A stretch of 20,557 bases of DNA, taken from positions 1 through 20,557 of the IMG/VR virus record IMGVR_UViG_3300036889_000044. One strand, 5' to 3'. The notes beneath the pieces were generated by a model, which had not been told where the DNA came from, did no database searches, and was given only the letters and a program-made list of their open reading frames with translations. The stretch is from a virus. A program made the position numbers and the translations under genes. Positions 20,355-20,557 of the stretch are shown here, in pieces. Positions within the stretch are counted from its first letter, which is position 1. Each line of letters opens with the position of its first letter.

Positions 20355-20557
20355 ATGAATGAAAATCAACCACAAAACATTCCAACAGCCGACAATAATC
20401 CTGGTGATTTAAGAGACCCTTCAACGGGTAATTTTCAGCAGTTCTCCAATCCACAAGAAGGTTTTGCGGCGTTGTTGAATGATTTGAGTTACAAAATGTC
20501 CCCGCAGGATACTAAACTGGGGCCGAATGCTACTCTCGGAGACTTTTCCAATGTCTA
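20355..20557 (+). CDS. Start of a probable virion lysozyme/ejection protein (truncated by window end)
   Basis: ATG 20355, 2 nt after the previous stop, opens a frame that runs off the window after 67 codons. The sequence NNPGDLRDPSTGNFQQFSNP followed by QEGFAALLNDL matches the 'NNPGNLR......F.....EG..AL..DL' entry segment I associate with phage peptidoglycan-degrading or virion-internal proteins, which often combine such a segment with a transglycosylase domain. The catalytic part would lie beyond the window, so enzymatic function is inferred only. Confidence 0.62.
   Translation, partial: MNENQPQNIPTADNNPGDLRDPSTGNFQQFSNPQEGFAALLNDLSYKMSPQDTKLGPNATLGDFSNV

Noticed and set aside
1-20557. tRNA genes, CRISPR arrays, insertion sequences, integrase or attachment sites
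   Set aside because: I saw no cloverleaf with acceptor and anticodon stems, no regularly spaced repeats, no terminal inverted repeats with transposase, and no recombinase gene.

Overview
The window is the packaging and virion-assembly region of a tailed dsDNA bacteriophage (or a prophage of one). Every convincing gene but one reads on the + strand, and the order is the classic one: terminase small and large subunits, portal, scaffold, major capsid, head-decoration proteins, then tail genes. No sheath, long tail-tube or tape-measure gene is visible. A nozzle-sized protein, an adaptor-like protein and a large Gln/Asn/Gly-rich putative internal protein suggest a short-tailed (podovirus-like) particle; this is inference. 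The host cannot be fixed. Almost no gene has a Shine-Dalgarno sequence and start codons sit behind A/T-rich leaders, while the visible promoters look like ordinary sigma-70 sites (TTGnnn, 16-17 nt, TAxxAT). That fits hosts that rarely use SD sequences (Bacteroidota and some Patescibacteria are candidates), but it is weak evidence. TGA, TAA and TAG all appear as stops.

Layout. 50-2262: small Cys4 protein, terS, terL. 2264-5571: portal gene surrounded by six small, mostly Lys-rich ORFs of 47-64 aa, most of them under 60 aa. 5667-6520: a 19-codon leader ORF and the scaffold-like gene. 6545-7029: an HNH endonuclease with its own consensus promoter, immediately followed by the major capsid frame, which has no ordinary start codon. 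8093-8963: a structured leader, a small beta protein and a membrane-anchored Ser/Thr-rich protein. 8988-10508: a second HNH gene directly abutting a TTG-started head-decoration-like gene. 10509-12338: a strongly structured leader and four small to medium genes. 12352-13830: Gly-rich adhesin. 13837-17015: nozzle-like and fibre-like genes. 17012-17305: the only reverse-strand gene, a small secreted Pro-rich protein. 17343-20557: a third control cassette, adaptor-like gene, putative ejection protein, and the beginning of a further gene.

Three features stand out. First, a control cassette occurs three times (2456, 5572, 17343): a promoter, then 23-25 nt later the identical 12-mer CCCTTACGGGCA leading into a hairpin plus T-tract, then an ATG. 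It divides the module into transcription units. Second, two HNH genes sit exactly at the 5' ends of two structural genes and appear to have cost both their ATG; the same 12-mer TAACATTATTAA lies upstream of both. Third, a small beta domain seems to recur four times in three neighbouring tail genes.
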